DNA from: Diphasiastrum complanatum
Lineage: Eukaryota; Streptophyta; Lycopodiopsida; Lycopodiales; Lycopodiaceae
DNA: 64,000 nucleotides
Assembly (NCBI GenBank): GCA_029204225.1
Contig: CM055104.1
Span: forward strand, 45,515,835-45,579,834
Direction of reading: 5' to 3'
Shown: positions 1-9,460 of the stretch, one piece after another
Layout: every line of letters begins with the position of its first letter
How positions within the stretch are numbered: position 1 is the stretch's first letter
Program-made: the position numbers and the translations under genes
The notes under the pieces: model-generated
The model's database searches: none
Told to the model about the DNA's origin: nothing
The model's input: the letters and a program-made list of their open reading frames with translations, nothing else

Positions 1-1452
1 GGATGCATCCACTCTCCAAGATAGAAAGGGCAAGAAAAAAATCTTAGACTCCTTGAAGTCCATCCGGTTAGAACAGGGCTCTACGTCATCTTCTCAGGTG
101 ACTAGAGCCATCAACAATCTATAGTTCAGTAGTCGTGCTAAGATCAACATGTTGAAGGAGAAATCTCAGTTAGCACCAGTTCATGAGATGCCTAAAGGCT
201 TCAAGAATTATACCTTAGACGACGTGGTAATTATGTTGCCCAAGGCACAAAGAGAGCCTAACAAGGATTAAGACGAGAAGAAACAAGTCTATGAGGGACC
301 TGCTTAGACACAAGTGATGAATCTAGCAGAGTCAGATGAAGATTGTTTATGTGAGAGCATAACTGACACCCACTCAGTTCACAAGGCTATGAAATCTGTT
401 GATGGAATACTGTGACTGTTTTGCATGGCCATATAAAGATCTGAAGGGTATACCACCAACTTTAGTCAAATGTAGTCCAGCACACCATGCCCTTGGTGGA
501 AGGAACAGTCCCCAAGGGGAGCTGTTAATATCACTAACAATCCAACCTACACAGAGCTAATCAAACAAGAGTTGTAGAAACTGTTCGATGCTGATTTTAT
601 TTATGAAATCAAACACACAGATTGGGTATTGCCTATAGCTATAGTACCCAAGAAGAAAGACAAAATGCGAATATGTGTGAATCTAAGGGCCTTAAATGTT
701 GTGACAATGAAGGATCGCTTTTTCCTACATTCCACAGAAAGTGTTTTAGATCGCATACATGGAACAGAAGCCTATAGTTTTTTGGATAGTTTCACCAGCT
801 AAAATCAAGCCAAAATTGTGCCGAAAGATCAACACAAGATCACGTTTGCCACGGAATGGAGAACCTATGCCTATAAGGTGATGCCATTTTTTCCCAAGCA
901 TTTTTCAGAGAGTTATGCAAACAACATTCAAAGATTACTTACAAAAGTTTATGGAGGTTTTCTTGGATGATATGTGCATGCATGTCCCTAACAGTGAGCA
1001 TCTATCTCAATTAGAGAAAGTTCTAATTCAATGTCGTAAGTACCAAATCTCCTTGAACCCAGAAAAGTGTCAATTTTGGGTGACACATGACCTGATTCTA
1101 GGCCACATTGTATTAAGACATGGAATCTAACTGTTATTGGATCTTCATTCTAGACTTTGCGGAGTTAGCTAGGCCGATTTATAAACTCACCACATATCCA
1201 CATTGGACAGAGGAAGCCCTACAGGCTTTCAAGAAGCTTAAGGAAGCGTGGATCTCAGCGCTGATCTTACGACAACCCAATTGGACTATAGAGTTTTATG
1301 TGCATGTAGATGAAGTATGTTGTTGGAGTCATCTTGATCCAGCCAAGAGAGCACAAAAAAGATTTTTTGATTCATTTTGCTAGCCGACAACTCAATGAAA
1401 CAAAGATGAACTATTCAACAATGGAATGTGAGGCACTGGCAATGATGGTCTA
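1..1452 (+). pseudogene. Ty3/gypsy pol remnant (reverse transcriptase, RNase H)
   Basis: Decayed polyprotein of a Ty3/gypsy retrotransposon. In discontinuous frames one can read the start of reverse transcriptase (VPKKKDKMRICVNLRALN near 648-700), the catalytic box as VFLDDM near 957, the LGHIV segment near 1100, and the RNase H region (HVDEV near 1300, ASRQLNE near 1380, then YSTMECEALAMM). Many in-frame stops and several frameshifts interrupt it, so it cannot be functional. No LTR, integrase or gag is attached; the left end runs off the window. Upstream coding (1-500) probably belongs to the gag/protease-RT spacer but has no motif I can name. The right end fuses in frame to copia sequence. 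Confidence 0.85.
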
Positions 1453-1915
1453 TACAAGACCTGACATCGCTTTTGTAGTTAGCTCACTAAGCCAATTCAT
1501 GACTAATCCTGGTATCATCCTTTGGAAGGCTCTCATTTGATTCATGGCTAATCCTGATATCATCCTTTGGAAGGCTCTCATTCGATTTATGAGATACATC
1601 CGAGTTACAATGGACCTATGCATCTAATATGGAGAAGTCAACAACGACAATCTCCATCGGCTCAGTGGATATTCAGATGCGAGTTGGGGAGGAGATGCAT
1701 ATACTCATAAATACACATTCGGATTTACATTCTTCTTCAACGACGGTTCTATCTCTTGGAAGAGTCGTAAGCAGACCTCTATTGCTCTTTCCTCCACAAA
1801 AGCGGAGTATATTGTTGTTTCTCAAGCCATTTAAGAAAAAATTTGGTTGAGAGATTTACCGTCAAACATTCATCTAAATCAGTATACTCCATTATATTTT
1901 GTGATAATGTCTAAT
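1453..1915 (+). pseudogene. Ty1/copia RNase H remnant fused to the Ty3 fragment
   Basis: Copia-type C-terminal pol: TRPDIAFVVSSLSQFMTN at the left, then (in shifted frames) the conserved SGYSDASWGGD and KQTSIALSSTKAEYI segments, and a trace of the CDN motif near 1900. The catalytic region is broken by stops and by an internal tandem duplication. A sister sequence of the same lineage lies on the minus strand near 6760-7080. The join to the preceding Ty3 RNase H keeps the reading frame over the junction, giving an open stretch from about 1310 to 1540. Confidence 0.8.
1495..1584. repeat. 45-bp tandem duplication inside copia RNase H remnant
   Basis: Two adjacent copies of a 45-bp (15-codon) unit at 1495-1539 and 1540-1584 differ at only a few positions. 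One copy ends in a TGA where the other keeps an Arg codon. It encodes a duplicated FMTNPGIILWKAL-like stretch that is single in related elements such as the one at 7.0 kb. Confidence 0.85.
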
Positions 1916-1944
1916 TGACTCTCCTGTAGGTTTGGCTTTCAGAA

Positions 1945-2200
1945 AAATGTTGATAGGAACAAGATGTGATAGAGTTGAACCAAGAAGCAAGATCAGGAGC
2001 TTCAAGGTTAAGATACCACTCTTTGGCTATTCCAAAGAGTACCATCGGGAATAGTCAAAAATTTTCGATTTCAAAGGTATCTCCATAGAAACGGCATGCA
2101 TTATCAAACTCTTGGAGAAATCTAACTAGGTCAGATTCTCCATCGTACTTTGGTACATCGATACGTGGAATTTTGCGTTCTAGTTGTGGAGAGCAAGATT
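1945..2200 (-). pseudogene. Retrotransposon gag fragment (Ty3 type)
   Basis: Read on the minus strand from about 2200 downward, one frame gives KIPRIDVPKYDGESDLVRF, LQEFDNACRFYGD, FGIAKEWYLNLEA and SWFN with one stop. This pattern (P-x-F/Y-D/G-G, FL-x-x-F-x-x-A, G-x-A-x-x-WY-x-x-L) is that of the retrotransposon gag domain. The strand is opposite to the pol fragment to its left, so it comes from another insertion. Flanks 1916-1944 and 2201-2400 show nothing recognisable. Confidence 0.6.
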
Positions 2201-2419
2201 GGAAGATTCAACACAGTCTCGAGACATGATGCAATTTTGAGAAATAAAGTAATATTGTACTTGGTCAAAAAAGTCAAAAGTTAGTTTTCTTGCAGATTGG
2301 AGAATTTTGGGAAAAGAACTAGACTTTTTGGAGTAACAGAACTCATGGACAATATTGGAAATCGTGGACAGTCAGATAAATCAGACTACAGTACTCGCGA
2401 ATTCTGACCATGGGGTGCT

Positions 2420-2640
2420 CTTTGTTAAAATATTGATTTTTTGATGTTTTCTTGGAATTTTTTTACAGGATATAATTCGTAGAGGGTGCAAAGAGATCAT
2501 ACAAACTGTGGCAATTTCGTGGTATGGTCGGCGATTTATGGTAGGGAGTTTCACTGATGAAATATTGATAATTTTTTGTTTTTTATTTTTTATTTTTTTG
2601 TAAAGGATAGAATTCACAGAGGATGTATAAAAATCATTTA
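2420..2640. repeat. Diverged direct duplication of about 130-bp period, T-rich
   Basis: The stretch near 2424-2507 (AATATTGAT, a long T-run, ACAGGATATAATTCGTAGAGG, a GTGCAAAGAGATCAT tail) recurs in diverged form near 2555-2636 (AATATTGAT, T-run, AAAGGATAGAATTCACAGAGG). Nothing coding is supported in 2201-2930. A second short direct repeat (TGTAAACCCAWAATCCA) occurs near 2674 and 2903. Confidence 0.5.
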
Positions 2641-2930
2641 GCACTACCGAGGTGCCACACGCATCGAGTCCGTGTAAACCCAAAATCCACGGCTACCATC
2701 GGGATAGTCTCTAGTGATAGACCAAAGCCATCGCATCGCCAAGTCCCTACTACCATCGCAACCTTCTTGAACTCCTCGATACCCAAAATTCACATGCCCT
2801 GTTGTCAAAAAAAATATATACATAAATAAATGGGCCCGACAAAAATTAAAAAATATTTTACGAGAAATTAAAATAGGTGCGAGGGTCATGGCATCCTGCG
2901 TATGTAAACCCATAATCCAATGAGCACATT

Positions 2931-3450
2931 TGTGAAACGTAGAATATTGTATTATAGAATAAAATAGACTTGGGCCATGTAAATAAAATAATATAAAAAA
3001 TCCAAAGTCAAAGTTACAAAGTTTAAGCTACAAGTCAAAGTCAAAATGGTAGTAGGTGAGATGTGCTACTTTGTGCACCTTAGAATCAAGTGTGTTCTCT
3101 ATGAAGAGCTTGGATTTCAATCCTTGCCTCAATGAAGTACTGACAATGATGATGCTATAAGCAGCACTAGTTATTGCATTTGGAAGCTCACTTTGTGAGC
3201 TTTTAGTGAACAATGTGTGAAAGATATGTCTGATTGTTATCTTAAAAATTGCAAGCTATATCTTCTACATATTTCAATGGCATATGTAATGGAAATTTTT
3301 GGTTCATACTATGAAGCTTATTCTTTGTTTTCTAGACCCATTTTGGATTTCTCTAAAATGCATCTAAGTAATTATGAATTTTCTAAAATTTCTAACTCAA
3401 TGGATTTAGATCAGGAAACAAATTGCAAAGAGTAAGAACATAGATGAATT
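2931..3450. other. Gene-free stretch between retroelement remnants
   Basis: AT-rich sequence without recognisable protein similarity. A 72-codon open frame at 3217-3435 (+) has no identifiable motif and no neighbour that would support it; I treat it as chance or as decayed sequence upstream of the Ty3 RT that follows. Confidence 0.5.
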
Positions 3451-3454
3451 ATAA

Positions 3455-4185
3455 AAAAAAACTCCAATTGAATTACTTCATGGTTTACCACCTTCTAGGT
3501 CAGTAGATCACATGATTGAGTTAATTCCAAGTAGTCACCCTATTTCTAGACGATTGTATTGATTTTATCAAAAGGAAGAGTAAGGGACGGCTAATTAAAT
3601 TGAAAATTATCTTGAGATGGGACATATATAGCCTAGTAAATTACCGTGGTTGCTCCTGTTCTTTTGAAGGCAAAGAAAGGTGGAGGCTTCTAGATGTGTG
3701 TTGATTACAATGGGTTGAATAAAGTAACTATTAAAACAAATATCCATTGCTCATAATTGATGATCTGAAAGATCGATTAGGTGGAGTAGATGTCAGAATC
3801 AGATATCATCAGATTAGAATTCATCCGAGTGATGTGCAAAATATTGGTTTTAAGATGACTTTTGGTCTTTATGAGCTTTTAGTGCTTCTTTTTGGGTTAA
3901 CAAATACACCTGCAATATTTCAACATATGATGAATGATATATTTCATCCATACTTGGGTCAATCCATAGTTGTATTTCTAGATGATATTCTCATCTACAG
4001 TAGAAATCTTAAAGAGCATGTAAATCATCTCAAGACTATCTTGCAGCTTCTTAGAAAAGAAAAACTTTTTGCTAAGAAATCCAAATGTAATTTGTTTAAG
4101 CATGAACTGGTATATCTTGGTCACTCTTGAAGGGTTGAAGATAGATGAAGATAAAATCAAGACAATGCATGAGTGGCCGATACTA
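3455..4185 (+). pseudogene. Ty3/gypsy reverse transcriptase remnant
   Basis: Second Ty3 pol copy, distinct from that at the window start. It begins with the pre-RT linker (LLHGLPPSRSVDHMIELIPS), passes through the region of the conserved KKKDGG and MCVDYRGLN boxes in altered form, and is open from 3747 to 4130 with IIDDLKDRLGG, YHQIRIHPSD, FGLTNTPAIFQHMMNDIF and the catalytic box FLDDILIYS. It ends in a C-terminal ELVYLGHS, followed in another frame by VDE/DKIKT-like residues near 4140. RNase H and integrase are absent. At least one frameshift and several stops precede 3747. Confidence 0.85.
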
Positions 4186-4189
4186 AAAA

Positions 4190-6420
4190 CATTTCCTCTA
4201 TTTTTCCTGATTTGTGGTACTGTGCTTGCATGTATTGATTGCATCTTGATTTTAAATTGATTCTGACATGCATGAGATATTTACAGTCGATTTGAGTGGT
4301 CATACACGTGTGCATCTTGAAGTTTACGTAAAAAATTCCATAATGACATTTTATGACTGATGTAGTGTGCTTTGCATGCCAGATAGACATTGGTTTAGTG
4401 ACATTAGAAATCGAACAATATTTTAATTTTTTGATTTCGATTGCCTTTTGTACTAACAATATTTTTGTCAGAATTTTTGAATTATGCAAAAATATGCCAA
4501 GAATCGAGTTTTTCTCGAAAAATCAAAATTTTAGTCATTTTTGCGTTGTCTATGGAATGAGTTTAGATTAGTGAATTGACTATACTAAATTTATCAGTCA
4601 GAATTAGTCACATTGTTTTCACTAAAGCTAAGATATTTTTTGATTATAGATAATTTTAAATGTTGGAGTTAAAATTGATTTTTTTTTTCTTTTTTGTTGA
4701 ATTTCATATTTGGTTAAAATTTGAAATTGGTTACTTGTTTGATATATTTTTGATGGATATTGATCATTAGAAATGGGCCAAGTGAACGTTTGTGCAAGAT
4801 ACTTGTCAAAATTGAACTTAAAACCGTCAAACAATATGAAATGGCCAGAGAAAATGAGTGATGATAGAACTCTTTATCCAAACAGTGAAATCTTGTTTGG
4901 ATACAGTTTAAAAGTTATTGAAATCATATTGATACGATTTTCGTTCATGTAATTTCATATTCAAAGGTTTTGATAGTTTTTGTTAACATTGACGAAGTAA
5001 TGCCAAACTGGTCAATAAAAAGAAAAAACAATTCAATTTTACTGGAAAAATTTTAATTGATAGGAAATGATAAAAAGTAAAAAACTGATTTCATTTCCTA
5101 GTTAAATTCTAATATGGTGAATTGTATGCAAAAGATCATACTAGTACTGTTTTTTATACTAGTGGATTGTATACCGGGAATTCAACCCAAGTATAGGATA
5201 GAAATGAAATTATTTCTCACTTTTTCCTACAATAATTCACTTTTTACATTTACTAAGATCTTTATATTTTCTTAGTACCTTAAGCTGAAATAGATTTTCA
5301 GGTGACTGAAATCCTAAGGGAGGAAAAAGAGTGGACATCAGAGATAGTAAGTGTGTTCGAGAAATGTATTTTCCAATTAGGATTTTTGGTAATCCCTGGA
5401 AATAATTGCTTAATATTGGATATTAAATTCTTGGATTGAATTCATTTAGTTGAGTTCATAACTAGTATCTTTGTAACCATTGAGTTATCATCCACAATTT
5501 TGGATGTCAATTGTGATGCTAGAACTAGAATTTAATACATGGATTACATTGGATCCATTAGTTGACAAAAGCTTGTCCCTAGAGTTGATGCATCAGTAGG
5601 GTTTCAAAGCTTATCACTAACTTGGAAGGATTGGAATGTAATATTGAAACATGTTAATTTTTCTGTGAAATCACAAGATCAGGAATGGATTTGTTGTATC
5701 CATCTGATAGGCATGCCAGTCATTCGAATAAATGGATTCTCCAGATTTTGGGAACAAGAGATAATATCTTATATGGACTATAGGACAGCTAGATGATCAG
5801 TGGATCTCGAGAATATCATATAAGGTGATCAAGGGTTGGTTGTATGGGATATCAATGATTTTGGAAAGGAAATTCTAGGACTATAAAGATTTGATTATCA
5901 ATTGAGTATTTTAGTGCCTAGTCATGATCTGGGAAAAAGAAAAACCATTGATAAAATGTGGAATATTTTGGAAAATTTTGAGGTTTAATGTAGATTCCAA
6001 TGTGGTGTGTCACTATTTACAAAATTGGAAACCTCAAATCTATTTCTCGCTTTCTTAATTAATCCTTTACTTTTTAGTAATTTCCTGAATATAAGACATC
6101 AGACTGGTTTATATGATTCTTTCCAATGTGAAGTTATTCTTTTGAAAGACTGTTATATCATATGAATTACTACTTGTGTAAATAGACTCGGAATTCAGAT
6201 AAATTCTAAGATTAAAGTGTTTCAATTAATTAAACCTAGGATATCTCTCTTGCATAAATGGATTTCAATGGAATGGTAGTTTCTATCACTCAAGTTGAAA
6301 ATATTTGAAGAAAAAGTCCTAATTGTAACAGAGTGGATCCTTTTCTAAGGAATACACTTATTACTGACTTTTCATGGATCTGGATATTTTCATATGTCAC
6401 TTTCCAGTTAACTTTTTAAA
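4190..6420. other. AT-rich non-coding DNA, probable old retroelement UTR
   Basis: No convincing gene in over 2 kb. Part of the region (about 4900-5450) appears distantly alike to 58290-58720: both contain a TTTTGATGT/TTTTGATAG stretch followed by a (G)GTCAAT box, and a GATTTTYRGGTGACYGAAA block followed by CTAAGGGAGGA. This suggests two old copies of one dispersed element whose type cannot be told. A block of short open frames near 5700-6000 shows no motif. Confidence 0.35.
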
Positions 6421-6484
6421 ATTAGACAAAGATTAAAATGTCGATTAGTAGGAGAATAATCCAACACTCCCTCTTGAATGTCTT

Positions 6485-8040
6485 GAACTTAAACTTAGTT
6501 CTACATAGAATTTTTATGTGTATCCAAGCTTAATGCTTTGGTAAAAATATCTGTTGTCATATCTTGTGTTTGACAGTACTACAATCTGACCTCTTTGTCG
6601 AGAACTTTGCTTCTGACATAGTGATACTTGATTCAATGTGTTTACTCCTAGAATGAAATCTAGGGTTGGCTGACAAGGCGATGGCACTTTGATTATCACA
6701 AAATGATAATGTCGGAGCGTATTGATTTAGACTGATATTTGAAAGTAGGTTTCCCAACCAAATTGCTTTCTTTGTGGCTTGTGAGGCTACGATATGCTCT
6801 GATTCTGTAGAAGATCAATCGTTCCAAGAAATAGGACCATTGTTGAGGAAGAATGTAAATCCAGAAGTACATTTACAAGTCTCTACATCTCTTTCCCAAC
6901 TTGCATCTGTGTAACCACTGAGTAGATTGAGTTTGTCATTGTCGACTGTTCCATAACAAATGCAAAAGTCCATAGTAGCTCGAAGATATCTCATGACTCT
7001 GATAAGAGCCTTCTAATGTGTTATACCAAGGTTGGTCATAAATTGACTTAGGAAGCTGACTACAAAAGCTATGTCTGGCCTGTTACAGATCATTGCATAC
7101 ATAAGATATCCTATTATCGAATGATAAGGATGCTCACGCATCTGATCCTCTCTCTCTTTGATTGTTCGGAAACACTGGTCCTTTGACAATTTGAGACCTG
7201 GTTCCATTGGTGAGAAAGCTAAATTGCAATTAACCAGATTATATCTTACTAACATATTGTAGATGTACCTCTGTTGAGTAATGTAGATCAAATTTCAATT
7301 TTTGTCTCTGTTTAAATACCAAGCCATAAATGAGCTTCACCCAGATCAGTCATGTCGAATTTGAAAGATAGCATAGTCTTCACTTCTTTTATCAGATCGA
7401 TATTGTTGCCGAAAAGCAATGTGTCATCCACGTATAAAGTGATAATGATGAAAGACTGTTGTATTGTCTTGAAATAAACATTCAAATCTGAAGAGCTTGG
7501 TATGTAGCCATTATCAATAAGAAAAGTATTGATCCTTTGAAACCATGCTCGGGCAGATTGCTTCAAGCCATAAAGTGCTTTATGGAGTTTACATACATGA
7601 TTGTGTTTACCTTCAATAATATAACCTTCGAGTTGCAACATGTAAATATCTTCTTCAATAACTCCATTGAGATATGTTGTCTATACATCCATTTGATGTA
7701 TTTTCAAATCTGTTGTAGCAGCAAACGATAATAAAAGTCGAATAGAAGAATGTTTGACTACGGGACTAAAGGTCTCAGTGTTATCGACGTTGTATACTTG
7801 AGAAAATCCTCTGGTGACAAGTCAGGCTTTTCTTCTGTCTATGCTTCCATCTGCTTTGTACTTGACTTTGAAAATCCATTTGCAATCAACTACATTTTTG
7901 CTAGCAGGTAATTCGACAATCGTCTATGTCTGGTTCTTGATAAGGGATGAATACTCTTTATTTATAGCTTCTTTCCAGAGATCAGAATCGGGCTGACTGA
8001 GTGCCTCTTCGGCAGTCATCGGCTCCTAAACAAGGTAGGT
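6485..8040 (-). pseudogene. Copia reverse transcriptase and RNase H (broken)
   Basis: From 8040 downward: LVTRGFSQVYNVDN with adjacent FSPVVKHSSIR, then an open stretch 7641-7312 containing LHKALYGLKQSARAWFQ and the catalytic ITLYVDDTLLFG, ending in DMTDLGEAHLWLGI. A stop-rich piece follows, then 7291-7013 (QQRYIYNMLVRYNL to RPDIAFVVS), and a decayed RNase H with SGYTDASWERD, SSTESEHIVASQA and FCDNQSAIALSANPRFHSRS-like text near 6640-6720. YVDD is intact but frames change several times, so no functional product is expected. Confidence 0.85.
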
Positions 8041-8945
8041 TGCAGACTCATTGATATATCTGATAGGTGGTCTGCTAGTTCTTGATGATCTTCTGGGGAA
8101 TAGAGGAAGTTAATCATTTTCATCATACTGTAGTTGCTGAGTTGTAACATCATCATCTCCGGATTCGCTATTGATATGTTGTTCATCAAAAGTAGATGAG
8201 CTTGGACCTTCAATGAGAATAGTGGATTGAGGAACCTCAAAGTTCAATATGTCAGACGAGTCAAACAAGTCGACTACATGGGCTTTTCCTTTTCCCTTGA
8301 GGTCGATAAATTGATCTTCGATGAAGATGACATCCCGGCTAGTGAATATCTTCGACTCAATAGGATCGAGCAACTTGTAAGCTTGATCTGAAGTAGTGTA
8401 GCTGATGAAAATACATTTGATACTTTGGAAGTTGAGCTTCTTCCTGAGATCATGAGAAATCTGCGCATAAGTAGTACATCCAAAAACTTGCAAGTTCAAT
8501 AAAGGAGGTTTGGTACCTATCCAAACTTCGAATGGTGTTTTGTCTGAGAGACCTTTAGTAGAACATCTATTTTGAAAATAGTTTGTTGTTGAAATAGCTT
8601 CAACCCAGAAGGACTTCGAAAGTGACACATGTGATAACACGCACTTTACCGATTCGAATAAGGTTCTGTTCTTTCTCTCAGCAAGACCATTTGACTCAAG
8701 CGAATAGGAGGTAATATATTGTTGTTCAATGTCATTGTTAAGACAATACTCCTTGAGTTCGGTGGAGATGTATTCTCCCCCGTTGTCGGACCTCAATACT
8801 TTGATTCGTTTGCCACTTCGATTTTCTGCATGCTCTTTGAATTGTCTGAACTTTGCCTCCGATTTTTGCTTAATGAAGTAAACAACTATTCTTCTAAAAA
8901 ATTCATCAATAAAGGTAATGAAATACTTTGCATCTAGCAATGAAA
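8041..8945 (-). pseudogene. Copia integrase (large open part)
   Basis: A 276-codon open frame at 8940-8110 encodes the catalytic core of a copia integrase: YFITFIDEFFRR (first Asp), LRSDNGGEYISTELKEYC (second Asp), and the later NGLAERKNRTLFESVKCVL segment carrying the Glu. The C-terminal domain follows (KPPLLNLQVFGCTTYAQI, KCIFISYTTSDQAYKL). The GAG-pre-integrase zinc finger is missing because the 5' part of the element is deleted; the frame starts at the deletion edge. The integrase at 63.7 kb is a close relative by motif wording. Confidence 0.85.
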
Positions 8946-8989
8946 GAGTTTCGCTAACTATTCAATATTTGTAGATTGATCTTCATGCT

Positions 8990-9460
8990 TGAGATGTAGG
9001 AATATGAACAACTATTTATACTAAGCAATTAGGTCGTCAAATGCGTCATCCAGTTGGCTGTGATGTGCTGGCATCCATCCAGTTAGGACTTCTCAAAAAT
9101 CACTTGCTTGATGAATTAATGCAAGTCGGTGGCTTTGGTCGTAAACAGTCTATTTGTAGATTTGAACGTAAACTGTCACTTTGCAGAAATGAACGTAAAT
9201 TGTCATGTGAAAAAATGCGAATAACGCGAAGGTCTTCGCCAAAGTTATTTTCTTAACATTTCAGACATCTGGCATTTTGCGAAAATGCCGAAGTGAGAGA
9301 AAATCTCAAAAGACGAAAATCCCGAAAATGCCGACACTATGAGCCGTTTCTGAACAGTTATGCAGGTTGCATAAAAACACGAAGAAATCTGCAGGTCTGG
9401 ATAAAAATTGGACAAAGATTAAAATGTCGATTAGTTGATTAGTAGGAGAATAATCCAACA
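8990..9460 (-). repeat. 5' LTR (U3 and TATA) of the minus-strand copia element
   Basis: Begins TGTTGGATTATTCTCC at 9460 on the minus strand. A TATAAATAG box lies on the minus strand at about 9013-9021. A second copy of this LTR occurs at 19895-20300, with similarity beginning at the TATA and ending at the same TGTTGGAT edge. Between edge and TATA there is a 27-bp tandem array (9141-9210). No U5 or PBS follows the TATA box, so this is a U3-only remnant. Confidence 0.75.
9141..9210 (-). repeat. 27-bp tandem repeats in LTR U3 region
   Basis: Units begin at 9141, 9168 and 9195 with GTAAAC/TAGTC- or GTAAAYTGTC-like starts and GAAC ends; about 2.5 copies. The homologous LTR at 20 kb has fewer copies, so the copy number varies between insertions. 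The position is upstream of the TATA box in the sense of the element. Confidence 0.7.

Larger units (their letters stand above)
6421..9460 (-). mobile_element. Truncated Ty1/copia element, minus strand
   Basis: Read on the minus strand the element starts with an LTR whose first bases are TGTTGGAT at 9460, continues through integrase, reverse transcriptase and RNase H, and ends in a polypurine tract (AAGAGGGAG, 6467-6475) directly before a second TGTTGGAT LTR start at 6466. The downstream LTR is only about 45 bp long before similarity to the first LTR stops, so the 3' LTR is truncated. U5, primer binding site, gag and protease are missing: the U3/TATA part of the 5' LTR runs almost directly into integrase. 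Copia domain order (IN before RT) is clear. Confidence 0.85.
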
